Shown here: piece after piece, positions 33,194 to 44,071 of the stretch
How the letters are laid out: the number at the start of each line of letters is the position of its first letter
Position numbering within the stretch: position 1 is the first letter of the stretch
Source: Neoscytalidium dimidiatum
Lineage: Eukaryota > Ascomycota > Dothideomycetes > Botryosphaeriales > Botryosphaeriaceae
Length of the DNA: 64,000 bases
Assembly: GCA_037367355.1 (NCBI GenBank)
Contig: CM074695.1
Coordinates: forward strand, 2,232,001 to 2,296,000
Reading direction: 5' to 3'
Position numbers and translations under genes: made by a program
Notes under the pieces: model-generated
Databases searched by the model: none
Seen by the model: the letters and a program-made list of their open reading frames with translations, nothing else
What the model was told of the DNA's origin: nothing

Positions 33194-36100
33194 CTAGAAG
33201 TACTAGTTACTATCGAAGAAACTACTATATTAGTAATAATCGATAGTAGAGCGTAAGGAAATTTCGTAGATTCTAAATTCTTTAGGAAGAACGACTTATT
33301 ATTCTACTTAAGAAACGCCTCTGACTTAAAATGCGTTCGACGGGTTATTAATAGAATATAGTAATAGATAGATAAGAATCGAGACCGATTGAATCGAATA
33401 ACCCTTAGAATTATAGAGAACGAATTAACCTAGACGTAATAATAAGCCCGAACTACGATATCGTCCTCGGGATACCTTAGTTAAAAACCTACGACCTATA
33501 TATTAGCTAGAGCACGGAAACTATAACGTTTCTAGGGGATAACTATAAGCGATACCTCGCAAACCTTAAGATAAAAGAGCTAGAGAGCTAAAGCTAGAAG
33601 CTAGAGCTAGAGAGCTAGAGCTAGAGAGCTAGAGCTAGAAGCTAGAGCTAGAGAGCTAGAGCCGAGAGCTAAAGCTAGAGAGCTAGAGCTAAAAAGGCTA
33701 CGAGCTAGAGCTATCTAAAGAGTACCTAGTAGAGGCTAAGGGGATATCCCTTAATATCCTACTACGTATAAAAAAACGAGGAGAATAAGCTTATATCGTC
33801 TATATTAAGCCTAGCCTAAAATAGGAACGCCGAATTATAGTAGATTGAAAACGAACCCGGAGTCGATACCGGCTCTCGAGAGGACTATTTAAAGAGAATC
33901 TACGAGAGGTATAGCCTACTAGGTAGAACCCTTAACTAAATACGCGTAACGGAAAATACTACGGAACTAAAGAAAGTACCCCCGGAATTCTAGAAATACG
34001 CCGAATTATTTAGAGAAAGAGGTAAAGAATTATTACCCGAGTATAAGCTATAGGACTATAAAATACCCCTATTACTAGGAACGTAGCCCGCGTTTAAGCC
34101 TATCTATTCTCTTTTCGAGAACGAGGCTAAAGTACTAAGGGAGTATCTTAAAACGAATCTAGAAAGAGGATATATCCGACCCTCTACGTTACTAGCCGGA
34201 CTAGAAGTACTAGTTACTATCGAAGAAACTACTATATTAGTAATAATCGATAGTAGAGCGTAAGGAAATTTCGTAGATTCTAAATTCTTTAGGAAGAACG
34301 ACTTATTATTCTAACCTAAACGCCCTACACTGACTTAGTGTTCGACGGGTTATTAATAGAATATAGTAATAGATAGATAAGAATCGAGACCGATTAGATC
34401 GAATAACCCTTAGAGATTATAGAGAACGATTAACCTAGACGTAATAATAAGCCCGACTACGATATCCTCGGGATACCTTAGTTAAAAACCTACGACCTAT
34501 TATTATTAGCTAGAGCACGGAAACTATAACGTTTAGGGGATAACTATAAGCGATACCTCTGAACCAAGATAAGACTAGAGGCTAAGTAGAAGCTAGAGCT
34601 AGAGAGCTAGAGCTAAGAGCTAGAGCTAGAGAGCTAGAGCTAGAAGCTAGAGCTAGAGAGCTAGAGCCGAGAGCTAAAGCTAGAGAGCTAGAGCTAAAAA
34701 GGCTACGAGCTAGAGCTATCTAAAGAGTACCTAGTAGAGGCTAAGGGGATATCCCTTAATATCCTACTACGTATAAAAAAACGAGGAGAATAAGCTTATA
34801 TCGTCTATATTAAGCCTAGCCTAAAATAGGAACGCCGAATTATAGTATAGATTAGAAAACGAACCCCGGAAGTCGATACTTTCCGGCTACTCGGAGGAGA
34901 CTATTTAAAGAGAATCTACGAGAGGTATAGCCTACTAGGTAGAACCCTTAACTAAATACGCGTAACGGAAAATACTACGGAACTAAAGAAAGTACCCCCG
35001 GAATTCTAGAAATACGCCGAATTATTTAGAGAAAGAGGTAAAGAATTATTACCCGAGTATAAGCTATAGGACTATAAAATACCCCTATTACTAGGAACGT
35101 AGCCCGCGTTTAAGCCTATCTATTCTCTTTTCGAGAACGAGGCTAAAGTACTAAGGGAGTATCTTAAAACGAATCTAGAAAGAGGATATATCCGACCCTC
35201 TACGTTACTAGCCGGACTAGAAGTACTAGTTACTATCGAAGAAACTACTATATTAGTAATAATCGATAGTAGAGCGTAAGGAAATTTCGTAGATTCTAAA
35301 TTCTTTAGGAAGAACGACTTATTATTCTAACCTAAGAAACGCCCCTACGAACTTAGTACGTTCGACGGGTTATTAATAGAATATAGTAATAGATAGATAA
35401 GAATCGAGACCGATTAGATACGAATAACCCTTAGAGATTATAGAGAACGAATTAACCTAGACGTAATAATAAGCCCGAACTACGATATCGTCCTCGGGAT
35501 ACCTTAGTTAAAAACCTACGACCTATATATTAGCTAGAGCACGGAAACTATAACGTTTCTAGGGGATAACTATAAGCGATACCTCGCAAACCTTAAGATA
35601 AAAGAGCTAGAGAGCTAAAGCTAGAAGCTAGAGCTAGAGAGCTAGAGCTAAGAGCTAGAGCTAGAGAGCTAGAGCTAGAAGCTAGAGCTAGAGAGCTAGA
35701 GCCGAGAGCTAAAGCTAGAGACTGGAAATTTAAAAGGCTACAGTGAGCTATCTAAAGAGTACCTAGTAGAGGCTAAGGGGATATCCCTTAATATCCTACT
35801 ACGTATAAAAAAACGAGGAGAATAAGCTTATATCGTCTATATTAAGCCTAGCCTAAAATAGGAACGCCGAATTATAGTATAGATTAGAAAACGAACCCCG
35901 GAAGTCGATACTTTCCGGCTACTCGGAGGAGACTATTTAAAGAGAATCTACGAGAGGTATAGCCTACTAGGTAGAACCCTTAACTAAATACGCGTAACGG
36001 AAAATACTACGGAACTAAAGAAAGTACCCCCGGAATTCTAGAAATACGCCGAATTATTTAGAGAAAGAGGTAATTATTCAGGTATAAAGCTATAGGACTA

Positions 36101-36242
36101 TAAAATACCCCTATTACTAGGAACGTAGCCCGCGTTTAAGCCTATCTATTCTCTTTTCGAGAACGAGGCTAAAGTACTAAGGGAGTATCTTAAAACGAAT
36201 CTAGAAAGAGGATATATCCGACCCTCTACGTTACTAGCCGGA
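33194..36242 (+). repeat. triplicated ~1 kb protease-to-RT segment in element 2
   Basis: Three head-to-tail copies begin with CTAGAAGTACTAGTTAC at 33194, 34201 and 35217, giving periods of 1007 and 1016 bases. Each runs from the retropepsin region (DS motif, then GNFVDSKFF-like) to the start of reverse transcriptase (ERGYIRPST-like), and only the third continues into a full RT. The copies share the same RIP mutations and differ by small indels. Confidence 0.85.
33580..33720 (+). repeat. AGCTAGAG-type minisatellite, repeated in each triplicate
   Basis: Short-period array of AGCTAGAG with AGCTAGAGAG and AGCTAAAG variants. It recurs at about 34580-34720 and 35600-35725, once per triplicated unit. 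Before RIP it would have coded a Glu/Leu/Ser-rich low-complexity segment between protease and RT. Confidence 0.75.
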
Positions 36243-38990
36243 TACCCCATTCTATTCGTATCTAAGAAAAATAGCAAGCTCCGCCTCTATATCGACTATA
36301 GATAACTAAACGATATTACGATAAAGAACTAATACCCGTTACTACGCATCGATAAATTATAGGATAGATTAAGAAAAGCTAAATACTTTACTAAGCTAGA
36401 CCTTAGAGAAGGCTATTACCTCGTCCGAATAAAAGAAGGCGAAGAATAGAAAACGGCTTTCTAAATAAGATTCGGATATTACGAGTATATAGTAATACCG
36501 TTTAGGCTTACTAATATACTAGCTACGTTCTAGAGCCTAGTTAATAATATACTACGACCGTACTTAGACGTATTCGTACTAGCCTATCTAGACGATATCC
36601 TAATATACTCGAAAACGCTCGAGAAATATACCGAGTATATATATAAGATCCTATAGGTATTAGAGGAACGGAACCTCCGAATAGCTCTAGATAAGAGCGA
36701 ATAGTATATATAGAAGACTAAGTACCTAGGGTTTATTATTACCCTAGAATATATTAGTATAGACGAAAAGAAACTAGACGTAATAAGAGACTAGCCTACG
36801 CCGAAAACCGTTAAAGAAGTATAATTCTTCCTTAGTTTTATTAACTTTTACTAGAAGTTTATTCTAAACTACGCGAAGATAGTAGCTCCGCTTATAGATC
36901 TAACTAAGAAAGAATATAGATTCGTATAGAGAGAAAAGTAATAGAATACTTTCGACTTACTAAAATAAATATTTATAGAAGTACCGGTCTTAGAACTATT
37001 CTACCCCAACCTACCTATAACGGTAGAAACCGATATATCGGACTACGCTATCGGAGTAGTCTTAAGCTAGCTAGACGAGTAAGATAGGCTATATTCTATC
37101 GCGTACTACTTCCGAAAAATAATAGGTCTAGAAAGAAATTACGACGTCTACGATAAGAAACTCTTAGCTATCGTTACGGCTTTTAAAGAATAGAGACACT
37201 ACCTCGAAGAAGCTAAATACTAGGTTATAGTCTATTATGACTATAAGAATCTTTTATACTTTACTACTACGAAAGAACTAAACCGAAGATAGGTTAAGTA
37301 GGCTAAAAAACTAGTATTCTACGATATAAAGATTACCTACCGAAAGGGATTAGAGAACGCTCGCGTAGACGCGCTAAGTAGAAGAGCCGACTATATAGAA
37401 GAAAAGCTAGAACTATAACTAGTAATACTAGTAGAGTAAGAAGACGGGTTCTTTATATCTAATAAACGCTAGATCTCCGCTATATATAGAAGAAAGAAGA
37501 AACCTAAAAAGTCGCTTACCCCGGTTAAGCTAGTCGCCTTAGCGATACGCTTAGAAAGCTACGAATAGAATCGTAAAATCTAAGAAGCCTACGCGGAAGA
37601 CGCTATAGTATAAGAAATCGGAAATTTAGAAAACGACTCCCGAGTTACTAAAGACGTAGAAGAAATAATTCTATTTTTAAGATTAATCTACGTCCCGGTA
37701 AAACTACGAGAGGAACTCGTAAAGGATATATACGAGGCCCTAGTATATAGTTATTAAGAAACCGAGAAGACGATCGAGAGGATTACGAGAAATTATTATT
37801 TTCTAGGGCTTAGAAGAATAGTCTAGCGGATAGTTACGTAATACGACCTTTATATTTGAAGTAAGGCGGCGAGATACGTACCCTATAGACTACTCTAGCC
37901 GCTATCGGTACCTAAGCGCCCTTAGTAATCTATCTCGCTAGATTTTATTACGAACCTATCTAAGTTAGAAGAACTACTTACTAGAGTTAAGTACAACTTA
38001 ATACTAGTTATCGTAGATAGAATAACGAAATACGCGTACTACCTACTATATCTAAAGAAGACAAACGCGAAAGATCTCGTATATACGTTTCTAAGAACTA
38101 TTCTTAGTAACTACGGATTACTAGAAGAACTCGTATTAAATAAAGATAGACTATTTACGTTACGATTCTAGTAGACTCTTACTAAGCAGCTCGAAGTAAA
38201 ATATAAGCTCTTAACTACGGTATACCCGTAGATAGACGGATAAATAAAACGAACTAACTAGACGCTAGAGTAGTACCTACGCTATTACCTTAACTATATA
38301 TAAGATAACTAGATAGAGTTACTACTACTAGCCTAGTTTACGTATAATAGCTCTAAAACGTCGGCGATATAAGAATCGCCGTTCTACGCTAATTACGATT
38401 ACGAGCTATCGGCCTATAAAGAACCGATACCGAGTAAATTACTAGCCTAAAAGAGAATCCTTAAAGCCGACTAGCTAAAGATACTCTATAAATAGTTATA
38501 CCTAGACTTAGAATTCGTAGCCCTACGAATAGATAAATATTACGATAAACGGTACTAGGAGGTACCGTAGCTAAAGAAGGGGGATAAAGTCTACCTCCTT
38601 AGAAAAAATATTAGAATAAGGCGACTAAATAATAAGCTAGATTTTAAGAAAATAGGACTATTTAAAATCGAAGAAAAAATCGAGAAGGTTAATTTCCGCC
38701 TCGAATTACTAGAAACGATACGGATATACTCTATTTTCTACGTATCCCTTCTAGAACTAGCACTAAAGAACGCTAAAACCGTAACTTATATAAAAGAAAT
38801 ACTTCTAGAAAATCCGGACGCCGATAAAAACCGAGATTAGAAGGTAGAGAAAGTCCTCGATAGTAGCTATATCGACGGTTAATTCCGATATCTCCTTAAA
38901 TAGAAAGGAGAATAGGACGATACCTAGGAACTACTAGAAAACTACGACGGATATAGATAACTTATTAATAAGTTCTATTATAGAAACCCG
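36000..38990 (+). pseudogene. element 2 pol: RT, RNase H, integrase, chromodomain-like end
   Basis: In one frame with RIP stops: RT with TKLDLREGYY near 36385 and catalytic YLDDILIYS near 36590; RNase H with ETDISDYAIG near 37030 and a [13 protein letters not shown] helix near 37155; integrase core from about 37740 with Asp in SLDFI (37940), Asp in NKDRLF (38145) and a Glu about 38260; a C-terminal region near 38840-38950 (VEKVLDSSYIDG, then a Trp-to-stop-rich, Glu-Leu-Leu-Glu segment) that looks like a chromodomain. This order identifies a chromovirus-type Ty3/gypsy element. Confidence 0.8.
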
Positions 38991-39060
38991 GATCGACTAA
39001 TACCGCCGACTCGTTAAATATAAAGGACCTAAAATCGAAATTAGAGAAGGGAGACTACCG

Positions 39061-39540
39061 CGCCTAATCGACTAGCTTAGAACTCTCGGGCGGCGTAGTA
39101 GTAGAACTAATAGAACGGGATAGACTTATAGTAGCGTTAGCTAAGACGTTACTACGTATACGCTTTACGGATCGCTCCTTCTTGGCGTTTTTAGGGTTAA
39201 TAGGATTCCCCGCCTTGCGAGCTACCTCTAAACGATCTAGCTTCTTAAGATCCTTAACGGTCTACGCCTTCTTAAAAATTATTAGGCTTCTACGGCGGCG
39301 TAATAGGTCTCGCTACTTATAAATATACTATAACTAGGCTATATTCTTCTAAAGAAGATCTAGTACCGCTTACTCCTCCGACTCGACCTTATCGATAGCG
39401 CGCTTTAACCGGAAAACTACGATAGTTAGCGTAAGGCCTCGAAAAACGGGAAAGGAATAAATAATTAGAATCCTCTAAGCCGCTACTATCGTAGGCGGAT
39501 AAGCCCTAATAAACGCATTCGCTATAACGTTTATAGCTAA
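39061..39540 (-). pseudogene. antisense coding-like tract between integrase and 3' LTR of element 2
   Basis: Reading the minus strand from about 39540 to 39061, one frame stays open except for TAG/TAA codons of RIP type. It gives a basic, coiled-coil-like protein: RLKRAIDKVESEE, then KQ-type repeats of RDLLRRRR, then KDLKKLDRLEVARKAG. Upstream of 39540 this frame meets several stops close together, so the start is unknown. The product resembles basic helical proteins often seen beside fungal transposases, but I cannot name it. Confidence 0.5.
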
Positions 39541-39794
39541 GGTTTATTCTATAAACTACCTCTATCTCGCCCGGCTTACGACGGGCGTTCGCTAATAAAC
39601 ACGCGGTATAAGAAATAGATATCCTCTTACTAAAAAGGTTAATTTTAGAGACTAAAGACTTACGCTTAGTCTTCTAAGAATTACGCTTACGCTTAGAAGG
39701 TATAACGGGACGAGACTTACGGAGAAGGAAATAAAGAAACGATAAAAACCTAAGATATAGGCTAAACGGAAGAATCTTCGGGCCGAAGATCCCT

Positions 39795-39808
39795 AAGGAG
39801 GGGGGTAG
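39795..39808 (+). other. polypurine tract of element 2
   Basis: AAGGAGGGGGGTAG lies immediately before the 3' LTR, the position of the plus-strand primer in LTR retrotransposons. Confidence 0.7.
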
Positions 39809-40431
39809 TATTACGAACCCTACGGGCTTTATAGCTATAAGGGGCGCGAGCCCGTACGAGAATACTAGTAGGTAATAACGATCGCCCGTACGGAAAGGAC
39901 GCCTACGGACGTAATAACTAGGAAGAAGGCACGGGCTAACGTAGAGCCCGTAGGGGACGAAGGACTATACGGGTAGGAAGTAGGAAAGCCGATAAGAATA
40001 ATACTATAGAATAAGAGTATAGCGGTAATATCGTCCGCTAGCACTAGTAGAAGTCGGATTCTAGAAAGTAGGCTTTAGCGCCTAAGTTACGTAAAACCTA
40101 TAGAACCTATACGGGATTAGAACTAATCTAAACCTCTAATCTAAACCTCTAATCTAAACCTCTAATCTAATACTACGACCCCTAGATTATTATAGCTTTC
40201 TTATAGTATATAGACACGCTCGTTAGATAGTATCTTAACCCTCGTAGTTAACTTAAAGTTCTAATTTAATACTATATTAACTTAGAGGTAACTAGGCCTA
40301 CTAAACTCCTATATTACGTAACTTCTTATTCTATCGTTACTCTTCTTTCCTCGTCTTTAAGGTAAACCCTTTGATAAATCCGAACTTACTAGGCGACTCC
40401 GAAGCTTAGTAGTAGAGGCTTCGTCGTTATA
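39809..40431 (+). repeat. 3' LTR of element 2
   Basis: 623 bases, nearly identical to the 5' LTR including its RIP sites, same ends TATTACG ... GTTATA. A handful of differences (for example more CG and CC retained near 39890-39960) distinguish the two. No clear target-site duplication outside. Confidence 0.85.
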
Positions 40432-40778
40432 CTAATAAAGTTTCTAAGCTAAGAAAAAAAGAAAAAAATAAAAAGATAGATAGAGAAAGTAATTTTTATA
40501 TACTAGTAGATAGTTAAAAGTAATAAATAGTTATTATAATATTAATATAAATTATAGCTATTATATTAGTAGAAATCTTAGCTTACTCTACTAGATAATT
40601 ACTTTAAAAGCTATTTAATAATCTCTAAGTAATCTATTAATACTATTTCTATTAGAAGCGTAATACTTTAGAGAGCTTTTATACGGTTATCTTATAGCGG
40701 GTATATTATAAAGTCTTAGTAACGACCGAATAACGATTTCTAGTAAAGTACTTAGTTTCTTTTTACGGGGGAGGTCTA
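40432..40778. repeat. RIP-mutated flank, right edge of island B
   Basis: AT-rich RIP sequence with no recognisable element. Ordinary sequence returns abruptly at about 40779 (TGTTCTGATCGG). Confidence 0.6.
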
Positions 40779-41492
40779 ATGTTCTGATCGGCGAGAATCC
40801 TCGGTAATATATACGCTAGGGTCTCGAATCACTAGCCGTTTCTACAACTGCCGACACCGCGCTGCATGGTGTAGCATTGGCTCGCCTTACGGTCCGCCAA
40901 GGTGAACTGGGCCGCGTACGCGGACCGGAGGTCAAGACGGCAGCGGATGATCCGCACACCTCGATCTTAGCCGTGATATGGCCAAATCCGAATCCGGAAA
41001 CGAGCGACTTCCTTAAGCATCCTGAGCGTCGATTGTTTCATAGATAGCGCTAGAATTCTTGCCTGATCCGGTACTCTTTTAGGCCAAGCCTTGTCAACGT
41101 CGCAGCTACTTACCGCCCAGCAACCGCGAACTTCCAATTCCGTCATGCGTCATGCTAATGGCTGTATTGGTTTCTTCCTGCACCTTCTTGCAAGAAGAGT
41201 CTGTCATGGATGTGCTGTAGAGACAATGGCGCCTTCTGTATACCAGCGGGCTCACCAAGGGAACATCAAGCCAGCATCCATGTGCGCATCGCCGTACATT
41301 CCGAAGAGAGCATCAAAGCTCACCTTAAGAGAAGTAGCTCTGAGGGATATAAAAGACCACTGGCATGTAGCTGTTGAGTCCTCATCCAGCACCACCATCA
41401 ATCTCCTCATCTTAACTCTTCCCCTCACTTCACTTTAACATCACAGCGCTGAGCGCCCCACGCATCATCAAATCATATCAATTCTTACCAAC
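40779..41492. other. intergenic, promoter of the Ala/Gly-rich secreted protein gene
   Basis: Normal composition. No supportable gene; the longest frame lacks an ATG start and any domain. Confidence 0.5.
41346..41355 (+). promoter_or_regulatory. TATA-like box
   Basis: GATATAAAAG, 140 bases before the ATG of the secreted Ala/Gly-rich protein, followed by a C/A/T-rich leader typical of strongly expressed fungal genes. Confidence 0.45.
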
Positions 41493-42259
41493 ATGCAATA
41501 CACCACCTCCTCCATCCTCCTCTTCACGGCCCTGGCGGCCGCCGCTCCCCACCACTCCGCAATCATCACCGTACGCCCAGCCCGACCCCAAACCCACCCC
41601 CCGATCCCGACTAACCCTCCCCAAACCAGGCCCGCAACCCCCAAGGATCCACCGTCGCCACCGTCATCGCCAACCCCCCGGGCAACAGCCAAGCCGCAAC
41701 CGCACCCGCCCCCACCGGTACCGCCGCCGTGACCCCTCCCAACAACGGCGGCGGAGCCTCCGCCGCCATCACCGTCATCGGCCACGCCCCGCAGTCCGCC
41801 ACCGCCATCATCGAGCCCGTCCCGCAGCCGACCGTCATCGCGGAGCCCGCGCCCGTCGCGCCATCCGCGACGGCTGCTGCTGCTGCTGCTGCTGTTGCCA
41901 TCGGAAAAGGGCGGGACGCCGGCCCCGGCTCGTCACCCGGCTCCGGATCTGACATCGTTCCGCCGGGCTTGATCGACGCGATCCCGTCGGCCGTCGCGGG
42001 CGGGAGCCAGGGCCTCGGTGCTGGGAGCGGGCAAGGCGCTGTGCAGGGGTCGAGCGGTGCGGCGGCGTCACGTTCGAAGCGGGGGCCGCCGGAGGAAGAG
42101 GAGGAGGAGCAGAAGAATAAGACGGGGAAGAATGGCGGGAAAGGGGATGAGAGCGGTGATGATGAAGATAATGCTGGTGCTGGTGCTGGTGCTGGTGCTG
42201 GCATGGGCGCGGGGTTGAATGCGTTCAACGGAACTACTTTTGGTGGCGCGAGGCATTGA
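41493..42259 (+). CDS. secreted Ala/Gly/Pro-rich protein of unknown function
   Basis: Exons are 41493-41570 and 41630-42259, joined by a 59-base intron with a GACTAAC branch site, giving 235 residues. Residues 1-19 (MQYTTSSILLFTALAAAAP) are a signal peptide. The mature part has Val/Ile-Thr-rich segments (STVATVIANPP, AAITVIGHAPQ), a poly-Ala run coded by a GCT repeat near 41874, a Gly/Ser-rich middle, an SKR dibasic site that could be cut by Kex2, a run of six Glu, an Asp-rich patch and a GAGAGAGAG tail. No cysteines or domain are seen. It may be a wall-associated or apoplastic low-complexity protein. Without the intron the first frame would run into an unrelated Pro-rich frame, so splicing matters here. 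Confidence 0.75.
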
Positions 42260-42973
42260 GGGCGCTTCTGAGTGCTTTTCCTTTTCCTTCCCAATCTCCT
42301 TCTACTCTGACGGAGAGAAGGGGGAGGGAAGGTTGAGGATATAGCTACGCTTGAGCGTGGATTGCAAGACGAAAAGCTTTGGGAAAGTGGAGTTTTGAAG
42401 GGATCGGGGAGGCGTGCGGGCCGCGAAGCATCGGTCCTTTTTATTCATTTTCGGTTTGGTCTTCTGCTTGGTCCTTACGCATATGCGGATAAATCACATT
42501 TGCATGGAAACACTCCTTAGACATAGATAAGTTACTGGAGTTATTCATATTTCACTCTGAATCCTCACTTTATCTATTCCTCAAAGCAAGAGACAATTGA
42601 AACTGTATTCTCATAGTAGTGCTTTTGTAGGGGGTATCTTACAAGTAACACTTTCAGAAACTAACCATTCCATCCAAGGAAACCTTAGGAGGAAGTATAT
42701 GCCAAGATAACGCTAGAAAAAAGAAAAGAAAAGACAGTTTTCAGGATGTTCACTGGATCTGGAAGCCACGTAACCTCCTGGACGCCGACCGAAATGCAAT
42801 ACAACGAAAAGTCAAATCCCGCCCGTCAAACGCCATGCTCATGCAAACTCCTTGATGTCTTCTATCCCTCTTCCGAACTCCCCAATACCAACCCATAGGA
42901 TTTTTGCTGTAGCTTCAGCATATGAGCTGTCTACTGCACGCTCAACGCGTCTCGAAAAGGAGCAGAGCGTGGT
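42260..42973. other. intergenic between convergent genes
   Basis: 3' ends of two convergent genes. No further feature seen. Confidence 0.5.
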
Positions 42974-44071
42974 TCAAGGCTTGCCCTTGGGCTTGTACTC
43001 CCTTGGAACGCAATCAGTTGCCGTGAGCCCTGCCTTCTCGCAGCGTTCGCATGGATGCTTCGTGTCGAGATCACACGCGCCGTGCTGCTTGACACAGCGC
43101 GTGCAGCGCGACTTCTTCACGCGGGAGGTAGCTGGGGTGGTAGCGACCGCCGTGGCAGCCTTTGGAGTTGATGCGCTTGGACTGTCTGACGCGCGCTTTT
43201 TGGCAACCTTGTTGCTTGAAGGGGCGTTCTCCTTCTTGTTGATCTTAAGAGCTACGGCAGGTACAGTGCCAGGTGTCACTATAGGAGCTGTGGCCGGAGG
43301 CATAGGAGGAATATTGGTTCTGGGTACGGTCGGGGTAAGCACTGATGTCTGGTGCAGTGCCGGAGGCAGGAATTGAGTGGGAGTGACGGTTGGAGTAGAT
43401 GAATTGCGGGGCGAGCCCGCCATTGAAAAGCTTGGAGCCGGTGACTCAGTGTTGGATGAACTAAAGACGGGCGAGGTCTCCTTCGATGAAGTAAGAGTCG
43501 GTGAGTCGGTCTCTGACTTCACTGCGTTAGGTGAAGGAGCCGGAGATTGGAGAGGCGACGGCATAGAGTTGATGTGTGAGGTCACTGCAAACGGAGCCGT
43601 ACCGGCAGCTATAGGGAAACCTGCGATCGGAGTTGGAGGCGGCGGATTTATAACAGCCAGCGGCGAGCTCGTGAAAGCGAGTGACGTGCTCTGAGTCCAG
43701 TGAGGTTGCCACTGTGGCTGGTACTCGCGAGGTGGGGAAGAAGGGAGGATAGGACGGCTCTTAGGCGGATGTGCGACTGGAGAGTGAGAAAGCTGCGCAA
43801 TAGCAGCAGCAGTTCTCGCATCGTCAGCCTCTTGGGCATGAGCCGCTGAGTTACTGCGTTTAGAACTTTTCGAGGAGGTCGAGCTCGTGTGCGAAGGATC
43901 TGTATGGCTTGGGCCGTCAAAGAAGCTGTCTATCATGGCAAGGCCTTCCTCATAGGATATATCCCGATTCAAGCCAGGTGTCCAACCCGTATTGCGTGAC
44001 ATGGCTGCTTGCCTTTTCAAGGATGCTCGAGAGTATTTTGGGAAGGCGGTGGGTGTGTGCAAATAAGCCAA
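42974..44071 (-). CDS. protein with C-terminal Zn2Cys6-like cluster
   Basis: An intronless minus-strand frame of 365 codons from 44071; Met24 (44002) is an alternative start. The first 320 residues are Ser/Pro/Thr-rich and probably disordered. A basic stretch (KKRASDS, then RVKKSRC) precedes a cysteine cluster at the very C-terminus: C-x2-C-x6-C-x7-C-x2-C-x9-C (CTRCVKQHGAC, then CERCEK and a final C), close to the fungal Zn2Cys6 consensus C-x2-C-x6-C-x5-12-C-x2-C-x6-8-C but with a slightly long last loop. It ends EYKPKGKP. The DNA-binding cluster of this family is normally N-terminal. No fungal_trans domain is present. I infer a small nuclear regulator. Confidence 0.78.
   Translation of the reverse strand: MAYLHTPTAFPKYSRASLKRQAAMSRNTGWTPGLNRDISYEEGLAMIDSFFDGPSHTDPSHTSSTSSKSSKRSNSAAHAQEADDARTAAAIAQLSHSPVAHPPKSRPILPSSPPREYQPQWQPHWTQSTSLAFTSSPLAVINPPPPTPIAGFPIAAGTAPFAVTSHINSMPSPLQSPAPSPNAVKSETDSPTLTSSKETSPVFSSSNTESPAPSFSMAGSPRNSSTPTVTPTQFLPPALHQTSVLTPTVPRTNIPPMPPATAPIVTPGTVPAVALKINKKENAPSSNKVAKKRASDSPSASTPKAATAVATTPATSRVKKSRCTRCVKQHGACDLDTKHPCERCEKAGLTATDCVPREYKPKGKP

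Larger units (their letters stand above)
30531..40431 (+). mobile_element. element 2: complete RIP-mutated Ty3/gypsy chromodomain element
   Basis: Bounded by two direct 623-base LTRs. The interior (about 8.66 kb) has gag, a protease-RT segment present three times, reverse transcriptase, RNase H, integrase, a chromodomain-like end, an antisense coding-like tract and a polypurine tract. Nearly all CAG, CAA and TGG codons have become stops, and knuckle cysteines have become tyrosine, both expected of RIP. Without the internal triplication the element would be about 7.9 kb. Confidence 0.88.

Noticed and set aside
33580..33720. AGCTAGAG repeats considered as a CRISPR-like or satellite array
   Set aside because: No spacers; it is a low-complexity coding segment of a retrotransposon polyprotein after RIP.
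41611..42294. 227-codon minus-strand frame opposite the Ala/Gly-rich gene
   Set aside because: Pro/Ala/Ser mirror of a low-complexity GC-rich gene; the plus-strand model has signal peptide, branch site and TATA-like box.
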